64,000 nucleotides of DNA from a virus: positions 1 to 64,000 of IMG/VR virus record IMGVR_UViG_3300021407_000013. The stretch is one strand, 5' to 3'. This document shows positions 26,655-34,281 of this stretch, one piece after another. Every line of letters starts with the position of its first letter. Positions within the stretch are counted from its first letter, which is position 1. A program made the translations under genes and the position numbers. The notes beneath the pieces were generated by a model. The model saw only the letters and a program-made list of their open reading frames with translations, did not search any database and was not told where the DNA came from.

Positions 26655-26883
26655 GACTGTAATATGCTGTATGAGGGCCTCGCCAAAAGGCCCAAATACT
26701 GACAGCATCTTATCCAGTTGCAACAAATGTGGCCATCCTATCTGGATCGCCAAAAGCACTCCAATCATTGAAGGTGCGCGCTTTCTGTGTATGCAATGCG
26801 TTCCATGGAACGAAGTGACAGATGTAGCACCGCCGACGATGGATCAAATGTCTGACGTTCTGAGATCCAAAAATAGCAGGTAA
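26635..26883 (+). CDS. Zinc-ribbon protein
   Basis: 82 residues with two Cys pairs, SCNKCG and LCMQC, about 20 residues apart, a zinc-ribbon layout. It overlaps the upstream gene by 20 bp. Target (nucleic acid or protein) unknown. Confidence 0.55.
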   Translation: MGTKKDETVICCMRASPKGPNTDSILSSCNKCGHPIWIAKSTPIIEGARFLCMQCVPWNEVTDVAPPTMDQMSDVLRSKNSR

Positions 26884-26887
26884 CGAA

Positions 26888-27361
26888 ATGAAACTCTTAG
26901 AGGTAGCAAGCGAAGGTGACTTACGTTACTGGATCCAAGAATGGATATTTGAATGTGAAGGGAGGCTTTCGTTAGAGTGGGTTGAACCTATGATGTATGG
27001 GAGCACTGTTGGCGCTCCAGATTGCAAAATCAAATTTGCCAATCATACCATAGGATTAGAACTCAAATATCTATTGAGTACGAAGAAGGGCATAAAATGG
27101 ACAGTGCGTCCAGCTCAAAGGCGCTACCATCATATGAACGTAAGAAATGGTGGTCGAAGTGCGTTATTAGCATGGATAGCAGCCAAAGAAGAACTTGTGC
27201 TAGTACGTGGCGATCATATACCACTACGAGACTACGCCTCAGATAAGGAGTCTGGTTGCGCCCACGGATTAGTCAAATTGGACTCATTTGGTATGTCAGA
27301 TAAACAAGCCATATTTAGTTTAGAAAAATTGATCTTCAACGACGAGTATTGGGAGAGATAG
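26888..27361 (+). CDS. PD-(D/E)XK nuclease, VRR-NUC-like
   Basis: 157 residues. The active-site pattern is clear: GAPDCKIKF with Pro44-Asp45, then GLELK with Glu58 and Lys60, followed by VRPAQRRYH, the QxxxY/H helix of VRR-NUC and Holliday-junction-resolvase-like enzymes. It should cut branched or other structured DNA. It sits among small early genes; a role in recombination, host DNA attack or packaging is possible. Confidence 0.65.
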   Translation: MKLLEVASEGDLRYWIQEWIFECEGRLSLEWVEPMMYGSTVGAPDCKIKFANHTIGLELKYLLSTKKGIKWTVRPAQRRYHHMNVRNGGRSALLAWIAAKEELVLVRGDHIPLRDYASDKESGCAHGLVKLDSFGMSDKQAIFSLEKLIFNDEYWER

Positions 27362-27607
27362 ATGGTTAAGATGATTCCGCCACAATACAAAAGAGGAGGA
27401 TCACACGCCATGCCACCAAATGACAAGATCGCTCATCATACTCTGCACCAGAAGGTCCAGAAGCTCGATGGCTACAAATATCCAGGCATTATTGTGGCTA
27501 TATTCACTACCACAGAAGGTCGAGTCCGTTACGTGGTGGAAGCTGACCATCCCGATTTTCGTGGTATGCTTCATATATTCTCTGATTCTCAACTTGAGGA
27601 AAGGTAA
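27362..27607 (+). CDS. Small KOW/SH3-like phage protein
   Basis: 81 residues from ATG 27,362 (GGGAG upstream), or 65 from ATG 27,410 (AGGAGG 10 nt upstream). The core KVQKLDGYKYPGIIVAIFTT and VVEADHPDFRGMLHIFSDSQL are a common short phage domain, probably an SH3-like barrel. Function is not known. Confidence 0.6.
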   Translation: MVKMIPPQYKRGGSHAMPPNDKIAHHTLHQKVQKLDGYKYPGIIVAIFTTTEGRVRYVVEADHPDFRGMLHIFSDSQLEER

Positions 27608-27853
27608 ATGAAGTGCCAAGTTTGCCAAGGCAAAACATATCTTGAAAGATGGGCTTGCCCAGAATGTCTTGGCAGCGGCATAACGTCATGTTGTGAAGGA
27701 AACCCAAATACAAATAAGTGGTTTGAAGCGCCCATCTCAGACCGATTAAAAGAAGCTGAAATATTGATTGTCAGTACAAAATTTGATAAAGATGGTAATT
27801 TAGTAAAAATCAAAACTCTCGTAGATCAAAAACAGGATGATAAAAATGAATGA
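27608..27853 (+). CDS. Zinc-finger protein, DnaJ-type CxxCxG
   Basis: 81 residues. Two motifs, CQVCQGKTY and CPECLGSG, follow the C-x-x-C-x-G pattern of DnaJ central domains, with a later CC pair that may also bind metal. The C-terminal half is charged. Similar mini-zinc proteins recur in this cluster. Confidence 0.55.
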   Translation: MKCQVCQGKTYLERWACPECLGSGITSCCEGNPNTNKWFEAPISDRLKEAEILIVSTKFDKDGNLVKIKTLVDQKQDDKNE

Positions 27854-28058
27854 GCCAGAACGCCCGATGTTTGAGTGTGACGCAGAAGTCTATACATGCC
27901 CATATTGTATGAAAGCTGTTGTGGTATATGTAGAATTAGATGGCAGTGGTATCATTTCCAGACCTGAATATGATTTAATTGCTAATTGGGTTTATCATTC
28001 CGCGTGTTGGGATAAACAGATGAGAGAGCATCCGCCAGGAGAACCAAATGTCAAATGA
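27846..28058 (+). CDS. Small Cys-containing early protein
   Basis: 70 residues from ATG 27,846 (AGGAT 8 nt upstream). It has TCPYCMKAVVVYVELD, a C-x-x-C knuckle, and a later VYHSACWDK that could complete a metal site. Overlaps the preceding gene by 8 bp. Function unknown. Confidence 0.5.
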   Translation: MNEPERPMFECDAEVYTCPYCMKAVVVYVELDGSGIISRPEYDLIANWVYHSACWDKQMREHPPGEPNVK

Positions 28059-28368
28059 TAAAGCAGAGCTCAGAGCGTTTCTCAAAGAGCGCGATGATTT
28101 ATTCAAAAATCCAACACTAGAAGCAGCGCAATCTTGGTGGCTCAAGGCTGGTCATCCGCAATGGGCAAGAGAAGATGTACCACTAGCCGCGGTCCACAAG
28201 GCACGATTACAGTGGTTAGAATCCACAGATGCTATGATAGAAGAATCTATCAAATGGCTACAAGAGCATGATTATTCAATCGAATGGCAAGGAGCGCCAC
28301 CACTCACGCCAGAACGCCGCGATGCTGATAGAGTGTCTTTGGGCAAGAAACCGCTAGGTCAAACATGA
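28048..28368 (+). CDS. Early protein of unknown function
   Basis: 106 residues, charged and helical with several Trp (AQSWWLKAGHPQWAREDVPL). Overlaps both neighbours slightly. No family recognised. Confidence 0.5.
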   Translation: MSNDKAELRAFLKERDDLFKNPTLEAAQSWWLKAGHPQWAREDVPLAAVHKARLQWLESTDAMIEESIKWLQEHDYSIEWQGAPPLTPERRDADRVSLGKKPLGQT

Positions 28369-28541
28369 AGAGACTCATCATAGCTCTATTCACAGTGTGG
28401 TTTTTATTTGTCGCAGCAATGGTCTACTCAGTTTTGGCTTATGGACCATCAGACCATTCTAATAGTGCTATGGACTATGATGAGTCACAATTCCTATTCT
28501 GGCACGTAATCATGCCAGTTCTGCACTCAAATATGAACTAG
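28365..28541 (+). CDS. Small membrane or exported protein, 58 residues
   Basis: ATG overlaps the preceding stop as ATGA. The N-terminus MKRLIIALFTVWFLFVAAMV is a typical signal anchor, followed by a short polar tail rich in Ser, Asp and His. A periplasmic or inner-membrane peptide; holin-like or superinfection functions are possible but nothing shows this. Confidence 0.55.
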   Translation: MKRLIIALFTVWFLFVAAMVYSVLAYGPSDHSNSAMDYDESQFLFWHVIMPVLHSNMN

Positions 28542-28550
28542 GAGGTCGCT

Positions 28551-28973
28551 ATGGGAGAAGCCAAACGTAAATATCTTCTTGTCAAAGTTGTATCCAAAAA
28601 ACCTGAATTCCAAACGACAAGGCTCAGCACAGGCTGCAATTGTCTGAACTGTGGCATCTTGATTGACGCCGCCACCAGCGTTAACCATAAGCATACACCA
28701 TACCCAGGTGCCATAGCCATCTGTATGATCTGCTCTCATATAATGGCATATGACGAGAGAATTCATCTGCGAGAGCTCAATGATGAAGAAATATTGTTAA
28801 TAGCTGGTGACAAAGATATACTCTTCTTGATCAACGGCCTTGGTGGCGCCAAGAAAGAGTGGGAATCAAAACATGGCGAAGGATCGTGGGGTAAAACCAG
28901 CAGGGACCGGCTCGCACAAGCGCAAGCCAGAGTTGAAGCTAAACAGGAAGCGGCCAGGACTAAGGGAGAATGA
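28551..28973 (+). CDS. Early protein with zinc-like Cys cluster
   Basis: 140 residues beginning MGEAKRK, a start seen in many host and phage small proteins. Cys clusters GCNCLNCG and CMICSHIMAYDE could bind zinc. SD AGGAGG lies 6-8 nt upstream. The last third is charged and helical and overlaps the next gene by 100 bp. Function unknown. Confidence 0.5.
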   Translation: MGEAKRKYLLVKVVSKKPEFQTTRLSTGCNCLNCGILIDAATSVNHKHTPYPGAIAICMICSHIMAYDERIHLRELNDEEILLIAGDKDILFLINGLGGAKKEWESKHGEGSWGKTSRDRLAQAQARVEAKQEAARTKGE

Positions 28974-29172
28974 ATATGAATGCGCCGCCTGCCATAAGGT
29001 CTTCACCAAAGGAGTGTCGGATGAAGAAGCTCTGGCGGAAGCTGCGGTATTATTTCCTACTGTACCAATTGAAGAAACCAGTCTAGTCTGCGAGGACTGT
29101 TTTCAGGAAATGATGGCAGACATCAAAGCCAGGCCATGGGCCTACCCACCTTTACCAGATGAGGATAAATAA
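28873..29172 (+). CDS. Zinc-ribbon early protein
   Basis: 99 residues from ATG 28,873; an upstream in-frame start at 28,840 is possible. A basic N-terminus (HKRKPELKLNRKRP) leads to a zinc ribbon, CAACHKVF and later VCEDCFQEM. The 100-bp overlap with the previous gene is unusual, but both frames carry Cys pairs. DNA or RNA binding is plausible. Confidence 0.5.
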   Translation: MAKDRGVKPAGTGSHKRKPELKLNRKRPGLRENEYECAACHKVFTKGVSDEEALAEAAVLFPTVPIEETSLVCEDCFQEMMADIKARPWAYPPLPDEDK

Positions 29173-29810
29173 TGGCATATGACCTGTTTGATAAGGATGG
29201 CAAGCGCAAACGGCGTGAGGGCTCTGGGGTAGCGCCCAGACCACTCGATGAAGTAGAGCGTGAAATCGTCAGAGCCGACATGGCTGAGTTAATCGCCAGA
29301 GAAAAAGAAAATGGTGATTGGGCTAAGTGGGAGGAATCGCAGCGCCCAATTTCGCAACTGCGATCCCTTGACCGCGATATAGTACATATCACTGTTACAC
29401 TGACAATTGACGGCCACATCATCCCAAACCCACCAGACACAGAAGATGTAGTCAGACGTGAGATGGAATCACGCTTCCTCCGCTATGAGCGCCAAGAAAT
29501 GCCCAGTCGCATTATGGCCCTCGAACATGACAGGAGGTTACATCGACCTGCACCAGAGGTTGGTGATAGAGGAATATTCAATGGTTATATCGCACCAAGT
29601 TCTCCACGTTTCTATACGGGTCAGATTACTCCTGAGATCTGGGAACTCTTTGTAGGGCGCGCTCCAGTCAATGATGACATAGAGCGCGCCAACTGCTACC
29701 AAGAAGGTATGCTTGGCCATCAAAGCTGCGGTTGGTGCCACGACTGCATGAAGCCACGCTATGCTTGCGGCCATCTATGTTTCCCAAGTAGTTCCACACC
29801 AAGTAGGTGA
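29172..29810 (+). CDS. Early protein with C-terminal Cys/His cluster
   Basis: 212 residues. Charged helical N-terminus (EREIVRADMAELIAREKENG), a central region without known fold, and a C-terminal GHQSCGWCHDCMKPRYACGH that should bind zinc. Overlaps the preceding stop by one base. Function unknown. Confidence 0.5.
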   Translation: MAYDLFDKDGKRKRREGSGVAPRPLDEVEREIVRADMAELIAREKENGDWAKWEESQRPISQLRSLDRDIVHITVTLTIDGHIIPNPPDTEDVVRREMESRFLRYERQEMPSRIMALEHDRRLHRPAPEVGDRGIFNGYIAPSSPRFYTGQITPEIWELFVGRAPVNDDIERANCYQEGMLGHQSCGWCHDCMKPRYACGHLCFPSSSTPSR

Positions 29811-29813
29811 CTC

Positions 29814-30116
29814 ATGAAAAAGAAAACCAAGAAAATAATCAAACTCAGAAAACTCATCCGCGAAACCATTAGTGAGTCTATGGACTACAACTTCCACGGC
29901 CCTAGAGGCGCCACTGGTCCGCAAGGTCCAATGGGTCCTCAAGGTCCGCCAGGCCCACCAAACACTTCAATTCATGGCCTAGCCGAAGAACTGGCATGGT
30001 TGAAGAATGAAGTAGCTCTGATGAAGTCAGAGATTGACGATCGCGCACCACGCCCATCCAAACGTAAAGTCAGGGAGTTTACACATGAAAATAAAGGACT
30101 ACCACCCAAAAACTGA
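29814..30116 (+). CDS. Short collagen-like protein in early cluster
   Basis: 100 residues: a Lys-rich N-terminus (MKKKTKKIIKLRKLIRETI), seven Gly-X-Y triplets (GPRGATGPQGPMGPQGPPGP), then a coiled-coil-like helix (GLAEELAWLKNEVALMKSEI). Collagen-like phage proteins are normally virion fibres; here it lies in the early region, far from the fibre genes. Confidence 0.55.
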   Translation: MKKKTKKIIKLRKLIRETISESMDYNFHGPRGATGPQGPMGPQGPPGPPNTSIHGLAEELAWLKNEVALMKSEIDDRAPRPSKRKVREFTHENKGLPPKN

Positions 30117-30300
30117 AGAAGAGGCCGTCGGTTGGTTGATGGAAGAATCATGCGAAGTGGTTCTCACTATAGGTCGCTGCATGAGGTTTGGAATTGAAAC
30201 TGTGCATGAGGGCCGCACCAATCGTCAGATTCTCCTCGATGAGATGAATGACCTTCGCAATGCCCTGTTTGAGGCTGAGACATGGATAGCGAGGAAGTGA
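30085..30300 (+). CDS. MazG-like pyrophosphohydrolase-related protein
   Basis: 71 residues from ATG 30,085. The pattern WLMEESCEVVLTIGRCMRFG then LLDEMNDLRNAL has the E-E-x-x-E and D-E-x-x-D acidic positions of all-alpha NTP pyrophosphatases (MazG/MazZ type). It is half the usual length, so it may dimerise or be an inactive relative. Substrate would be an (d)NTP. Confidence 0.5.
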   Translation: MKIKDYHPKTEEEAVGWLMEESCEVVLTIGRCMRFGIETVHEGRTNRQILLDEMNDLRNALFEAETWIARK

Positions 30301-30479
30301 TGACTAAGGAGCAAATCAAAATGACTAGTTGCGCCCAGTGCAAGAAAGAGTTCCAGCCTAAGACACCACAGCATAGGTTTTGTTCAATGGACTGTTCCAA
30401 ACGGTTCTATCGCCAACTACGAATGTTAAAGCGAGATGAAAGATGGCAGAAGATTAATGGATTGAATTTACGTGAATAA
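30300..30479 (+). CDS. Zinc-finger protein, CxxC...RFCS..C type
   Basis: 59 residues from ATG 30,300, overlapping the preceding stop as TGATG. SCAQCKKEFQPKTPQHRFCS then DCSKRFYRQ gives a treble-clef-like C4 site. The same layout occurs in the gene at 34,072-34,254, so the two are probably paralogues. Confidence 0.55.
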   Translation: MTKEQIKMTSCAQCKKEFQPKTPQHRFCSMDCSKRFYRQLRMLKRDERWQKINGLNLRE

Positions 30480-30767
30480 TCTGTAGTAATGAGGGTGAGT
30501 GAATTTTTGAGGGATAAATTCTGACGGTCACCACCAAAGGTGGCCCTGAAACAGGTAAAACAGTAGACGGCCCCGACCTTTCGGCTGACCAGAAAACGCG
30601 CATAAACGACCGTACACGGGCGCGGACGCGCGGACGCATATTCCCTAGCGCGAATAGTCCGAGGGCAATGGGCCAGCCTCTAATGCGATTTAAACGCATA
30701 TCGCAAACGAGCGCATAGGCGACACATAGGCGACAAGCCTGTCAGTACATTACAAAAAATTAATGTT

Positions 30768-30784
30768 CGCAAACGTCGTTTGCG
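30768..30784. promoter_or_regulatory. 17-bp palindrome, operator-like
   Basis: CGCAAACG-T-CGTTTGCG is a perfect 8+1+8 palindrome that ends one base before the -35 hexamer of the adjacent promoter. It looks like a repressor or activator site for the GC-rich gene. Confidence 0.5.
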
Positions 30785-30785
30785 C

Positions 30786-30814
30786 TTGTATCGCACAAGC
30801 TAACGTGCTTTATA
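30786..30814 (+). promoter_or_regulatory. Promoter of GC-rich gene
   Basis: TTGTAT, 17-bp spacer ending in GTGC, then TTTATA. It belongs to the same promoter family as others in the early region though its -10 is weaker. Confidence 0.5.
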
Positions 30815-30820
30815 GGCGTT

Positions 30821-30839
30821 GCACCGCAAAACGCGGTGC
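30821..30839 (+). other. Leader hairpin 1 of the GC-rich gene
   Basis: GCACCGC-AAAAC-GCGGTGC, seven perfect base pairs, a few bases downstream of the predicted transcription start. Confidence 0.5.
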
Positions 30840-30862
30840 GGGCGGCAGCTATGCGCTCCGGC

Positions 30863-30879
30863 CCTTTTCTAGCAAAAGG
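30863..30879 (+). promoter_or_regulatory. Shine-Dalgarno-sequestering hairpin
   Basis: CCTTTT-CTAGC-AAAAGG. The AAAAGG arm is the only SD candidate for the ATG at 30,889, so this hairpin would hide it. Suggests translational control. Confidence 0.45.
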
Positions 30880-30888
30880 TCTAGTACA

Positions 30889-31383
30889 ATGCAAAACGAC
30901 AAGGTTAAGACTGCGGACGCTATCGCGCAAGTTAGCGCGGAAAACGCGGAATTGCGCGCTAGCGTTATTGCGCTCGTTAGTGCAATGCCTGCCGCTATCG
31001 CGGACGCCGTTAAGGCGGCAATCCCTGCCCCGACAACGCGCGCGCCTCGCACGGCTCGCGTTGCGGTGCAAATGTCCCCTGCGGACGCGGACGCCGCTAT
31101 GTGCGGTTTCGTTAAGAAAGGGCCGCGTCGCGATTTCTTTCTTGCGTTGCGCGGTCTCGCGGACGGCGTATATCCTTTGTCCGATTTCGCGGGCGTTTCG
31201 CTCGCGGACGCACAAGTTGTGTATCGTCGCCTTAGCGGCAATCGGACGGGCGGGCGCGTTACGGAAAGCTTTTTCGACCGATTAGGCTTTTCGCTCGCAA
31301 TCGACAACGAAACGCGCGGCAAGGCGGACGTTATCGTTACGCGCAAGGCGGACGAAAAGGCGGCTGACGAGGTCGTCGCCTAA
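30889..31383 (+). CDS. GC-rich moron-like gene of unknown function
   Basis: 164 residues from ATG 30,889; the frame extends upstream but through the promoter and hairpins. Predicted coiled coil at the start (IAQVSAENAELRASVIALVS), an Ala/Pro linker, then a compact C-terminal domain (RRDFFLALRGLADGVYPLSD, FAGVSLADAQVVYRRL). No family is recognised. Codons are dominated by GCG, GAC, CGC and GTT, with about 60-70% GC and very many CpG, unlike the neighbours. It has its own promoter, palindrome and terminator, so it looks like a recently acquired independent cassette. Confidence 0.65.
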   Translation: MQNDKVKTADAIAQVSAENAELRASVIALVSAMPAAIADAVKAAIPAPTTRAPRTARVAVQMSPADADAAMCGFVKKGPRRDFFLALRGLADGVYPLSDFAGVSLADAQVVYRRLSGNRTGGRVTESFFDRLGFSLAIDNETRGKADVIVTRKADEKAADEVVA

Positions 31384-31393
31384 CGCGAAACGG

Positions 31394-31420
31394 GCGGGCG
31401 CGCAAGCGCCCGCTCTTTTC
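31394..31420 (+). terminator. Intrinsic terminator of the GC-rich gene
   Basis: GCGGGCGC-GCAA-GCGCCCGC, eight perfect pairs with a GCAA tetraloop, followed by TCTTTTC. Ends the cassette 10 bp after the stop codon. Confidence 0.8.
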
Positions 31421-31448
31421 TTGCCCTCTAACTTCAGGACCAACAAAC

Positions 31449-31724
31449 ATGTCACGATCATTCTTCATAGGCGTCGCTGTGGTAGGCTCACTGATGGCGC
31501 ACCAAGTGGACCGAGCTCATGCTCAACTCACTCACATTCAACCGAGCGAACTGGTTGACGACTCAGTAGCTCAAGGCCATTTCAGGGAATGTTTGAGAAC
31601 CAGAAAGGACATTCACGGAAACGTGGACGCTTTTGGATGCAATCAGATACTCAAAACTGAGACCAGGAATCCCACCTGGAGTTGCTCCAACAATCTGTCC
31701 ATCCAGACCTGCGATCAGGACTAA
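31449..31724 (+). CDS. Secreted small Cys protein
   Basis: 91 residues with a signal peptide (MSRSFFIGVAVVGSLMAHQV, likely cut at AHA-QL). The mature part has four Cys (FRECL, FGCNQ, WSCSN, QTCDQ) and could form two disulfides in the periplasm. It is followed by a terminator. No family recognised; a periplasmic inhibitor or superinfection factor is possible. Confidence 0.55.
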   Translation: MSRSFFIGVAVVGSLMAHQVDRAHAQLTHIQPSELVDDSVAQGHFRECLRTRKDIHGNVDAFGCNQILKTETRNPTWSCSNNLSIQTCDQD

Positions 31725-31727
31725 CTG

Positions 31728-31749
31728 ATGGGGCGCAAGCCCCATTTTT
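31728..31749 (+). terminator. Intrinsic terminator
   Basis: ATGGGGC-GCAA-GCCCCAT followed by TTTTC, directly after the secreted Cys protein gene. Confidence 0.8.
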
Positions 31750-32051
31750 CATGCCCAGTTCGTTCAAACCATGACTTGAGTTTGATGATGATGAGTCCAT
31801 GACTGTCAACCCATGATTTGAATTTGATTCAAAGATCATTCACCATGGTCATTTTCATCCATTGACTGGTGATATCATGAGTGTCATTGGCTGATGGCTG
31901 TGCACCAACGTAGATTGATGATGATGATTTCATGGTGACCATTGGCTGATGGGAGCGCCAAATCATGGTCTGAAAATGTCACCGACGTCGTCACTACCAT
32001 TGATCTACTGAAATTCCGAAATTGACCAGAAGCGCCCCATACTATCCTATT

Positions 32052-32090
32052 TGTCCTGTTTGTCTTATTTCAATAAAAATAAACAGGACA
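32052..32090. repeat. 10-bp inverted repeat
   Basis: TGTCCTGTTT at 32,052-32,061 and AAACAGGACA at 32,081-32,090, perfect arms around a 19-bp AT-rich spacer, within the candidate origin. Confidence 0.6.
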
Positions 32091-32125
32091 CGAAAAGCGC
32101 AACGATTACAAGGGGTTACCACTGA

Positions 32126-32152
32126 TTGTCCGGTTTGTCCGGTTTGTCCGTT
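32126..32152. repeat. Three tandem 9-bp iterons (TTGTCCGGT)
   Basis: Two perfect copies and a third with one change (TTGTCCGTT) in direct tandem, followed by an A/T run. The word TTTGTCC also occurs in the adjacent inverted repeat, so one protein may bind both. Confidence 0.6.
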
Positions 32153-32298
32153 TATTTTTCATACCTTTCGCGCGAAGCCTGATATACAGCTAACTGCCCC
32201 ACGCAAACAGGACTCAATTGGTGAGCCCGAAAACCCTTATATCCCAGTAACTTACGCTCGTCTGTTAATGTAAAACATTAACCGTACAATTCTACTGA

Positions 32299-33870
32299 TC
32301 AGAAACGTACATGGCCACTCATGATACTGGTCTCTGTAAAAGTAGGATATTCCCACTCTTGGCTACCATTACCATAATCATATTCTGTTTTGATTCTAAA
32401 ATTCATCAATTCTCTACAGACTACCAATTTCGGAATAACATGCACATTCATTCGCTCGCTATTACCTGGGCTACCACTGGTATATTTATCACTACCAACA
32501 ATATTGAGTGGTCTACCATTTTTAGAATATTGTATCAAACCATTAACTACTAATGGCATCAATTCTTTAAATTGGATACCAAATTCACGCTCATTTAATT
32601 TATGTCTGAATTGGGCAGTAGCATTATAATCCATCAATAGTTTCTCCTTGATAACCAAATAGCCCTTGTCCTCGTAATATTTGACAAATGGTAATTTACC
32701 TGAACATAGAATATCAAACCACCATCGCTCTACACCAGCCATGGACGCTGTTTTTTGGTCAATTTGCGCCTCAGTAACGAGGGCAGTTCTGAGATTGACA
32801 TCAATTTTATAATTCAATAGATAATGCATGAGCGCTTCAAGACCGTCATTATTGAGCATTTCATATTCTAATGAATCAAAATACTCTTTCATATCTTTCT
32901 GGGCACTACTGACATTCAATACAAAGAACCTACGCTCATCATGAGATGCTGGTACTATCCAATCAGCATTACCTATAATGATAGATCTGATATAATTTAT
33001 GACACTGCGACCTGGCAAGTTCTTTGGATTGATAAATAGACTATCTCCAGTAATAATATGTTTCAATGTGGACTCATGGGCTTTATCACCAGCCCAAATG
33101 GCTTCTTCCAGACATAACAATATGACCTTCTCAAGATGATCATTATGATTGCCAAATATGCTATTCTTATTATCAATTGGGAGATATAATTTTGTCTTAC
33201 GCTCATTATTCTTTCCATTCATCAACCTGCCTAATATGAGGGCGAAATATGATTTGCCAATACCTTTGAGACCTTTCAACACAACTGATGTGCCGAGTTT
33301 ATTCCACGGCTCTTGTATTAACTGGGCGCACCAACACATAAGCCAATGATAATGGGTTTCGTTACCGCTGCATATGATATTCTTCACATAATCCAAAAAT
33401 AATACACATGAACCTTCTTTTGGATCAATTGCAAATCCTGGCCATGTATTATATACACCAGATCGCATTGTTTTGGAATCAAATTTATATTTGGGATCGA
33501 ATACTATTCCACGCTCATACGTGCGCCTCATGTGGTATTCCAACCACAATTTGCTTACTGGAAATGGCTTTGCATTTCCTTCATCATCTTTGGTAACAAT
33601 CTTAACATTTTCCAATGAATCTATAAAATCCTTCTTGGTCATTAAATAGTATTCACCATCTATCCTCTCATTTAGAATCATAAATTTGCCTAATACCAAT
33701 ATGATAGCGTAATGTTGATCTACCCAATCAATAGCTCCTTGTTTGGAATCTAATTTGGGCGCGCCATGACTGGTTGTTTGGCTCGTTTGAAATCTAGGAT
33801 CATCAACGATCTTTTTGATGCGTTCTGAATTTGGGAATAGGTCTTCATCAGCCATGGTGCGCCCGCCCAT
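32299..33870 (-). CDS. SF3-type replicative helicase, DUF5906-like
   Basis: 523 residues; ATG 33,855 is an alternative start. Walker A is GLKGIGKS at 200-207. It is followed by FGNHNDHLEKVILLCLEEAI (Walker B), ITGDSLFINPKN and IIIGNADWIVPASHDERRFF, the sensor and arginine-finger region of the NrS-1-type helicase family (DUF5906). No primase active site is visible; the primase is encoded separately at 51 kb. The C-terminal 130 residues may bind DNA. It should unwind DNA at the phage fork. Confidence 0.8.
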   Translation of the reverse strand: MGGRTMADEDLFPNSERIKKIVDDPRFQTSQTTSHGAPKLDSKQGAIDWVDQHYAIILVLGKFMILNERIDGEYYLMTKKDFIDSLENVKIVTKDDEGNAKPFPVSKLWLEYHMRRTYERGIVFDPKYKFDSKTMRSGVYNTWPGFAIDPKEGSCVLFLDYVKNIICSGNETHYHWLMCWCAQLIQEPWNKLGTSVVLKGLKGIGKSYFALILGRLMNGKNNERKTKLYLPIDNKNSIFGNHNDHLEKVILLCLEEAIWAGDKAHESTLKHIITGDSLFINPKNLPGRSVINYIRSIIIGNADWIVPASHDERRFFVLNVSSAQKDMKEYFDSLEYEMLNNDGLEALMHYLLNYKIDVNLRTALVTEAQIDQKTASMAGVERWWFDILCSGKLPFVKYYEDKGYLVIKEKLLMDYNATAQFRHKLNEREFGIQFKELMPLVVNGLIQYSKNGRPLNIVGSDKYTSGSPGNSERMNVHVIPKLVVCRELMNFRIKTEYDYGNGSQEWEYPTFTETSIMSGHVRF

Positions 33871-33876
33871 ACGTGA

Positions 33877-34056
33877 TTAGTTATTGGTTATATTAACTTT
33901 CACATTCTTAAGTTTTTCTCTCAAATCATCTTTTGTTATTATTTTATTATGCTTCATATCAATAACACATTCTTTGCCTTTGATAATAACAGTGGCGTAA
34001 CGCTCATTCATCCATTCCATAGCTTCTTTTTGTGATTTGAAGATGATATCTGGCAT
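33877..34056 (-). CDS. Small helicase-operon protein, 59 residues
   Basis: ATG at 34,056 is preceded by GGAGGTAGC. The protein (MPDIIFKSQKEAMEWMNERY, then a Lys-rich end) is short, helical and basic at the C-terminus. It lies between the zinc protein and helicase genes with close spacing, so it is part of the same operon. Function unknown. Confidence 0.6.
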   Translation of the reverse strand: MPDIIFKSQKEAMEWMNERYATVIIKGKECVIDMKHNKIITKDDLREKLKNVKVNITNN

Positions 34057-34071
34057 TGCTACCTCCCATTA

Positions 34072-34254
34072 TTATGCTGCGAATAGGTCACGCTTCTTGG
34101 GCGCCTCAGCCTCTTTTTTAGCTTTTTTGGCCTTCCAATAGAAGCGCCCTCTGCATGGATCTGAACAAAATCTTTGTGTTGGTTGAACTTTAACAAATTC
34201 AGTGCCACAATAGGCACATTTAACGATGAATTTGCTCATATCTAAATCTGACAT
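34072..34254 (-). CDS. Zinc-finger protein ending in DLFAA
   Basis: About 60 residues; ATG 34,254 has AGGAGG 5 nt upstream. KCAYCGTEFVKVQPTQRFCS and DPCRGRFYW form a C4 site, the same layout as the protein at 30,300. A Lys-rich tail ends KKRDLFAA, like the C-termini of ligase, primase and the phosphatase in this window, which may bind the sliding clamp. First gene of the helicase operon. Confidence 0.6.
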   Translation of the reverse strand: MSDLDMSKFIVKCAYCGTEFVKVQPTQRFCSDPCRGRFYWKAKKAKKEAEAPKKRDLFAA

Positions 34255-34281
34255 CATCACCTCCTGCTACCGGGAACGGAC

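Larger units (their letters stand above)
30480..30888. other. Noncoding stretch upstream of the GC-rich gene
   Basis: No gene supported in 409 bp. The first 240 bp hold small hairpins (one around CCACC-AAA-GGTGG near 30,535) and no gene. The last 120 bp carry a 17-bp palindrome, a promoter and two leader hairpins, given as separate entries. CpG density rises from about 30,600 on. Confidence 0.4.
31750..32298. other. Repeat-rich noncoding region, candidate replication origin
   Basis: About 550 bp without a supported gene. The left half is full of short degenerate repeats: CCATGA(C/T)TT-like words, two GATGATGATG runs and CATTGGCTGATGG twice. The right half holds a 10-bp inverted repeat and a 9-bp tandem repeat, listed separately. 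It lies between a terminator and the end of the convergent helicase operon. Related words recur at about 37,650-37,740. Repeats of this kind beside replication genes suggest an origin, but no strand-specific signal proves it. Confidence 0.4.

Noticed and set aside
30518-30560. Possible sixth hammerhead (CTGACGG ... CTGAAAC)
   Set aside because: The invariant A after CUGANG is replaced by G and no cleavage site with stem III fits.
30849-31346. Minus-strand frame of 165 codons and a plus frame at 30,836
   Set aside because: Mirror frames of the CpG-rich gene; high GC removes stop codons. Promoter, terminator and leader all fit the 30,889 gene.
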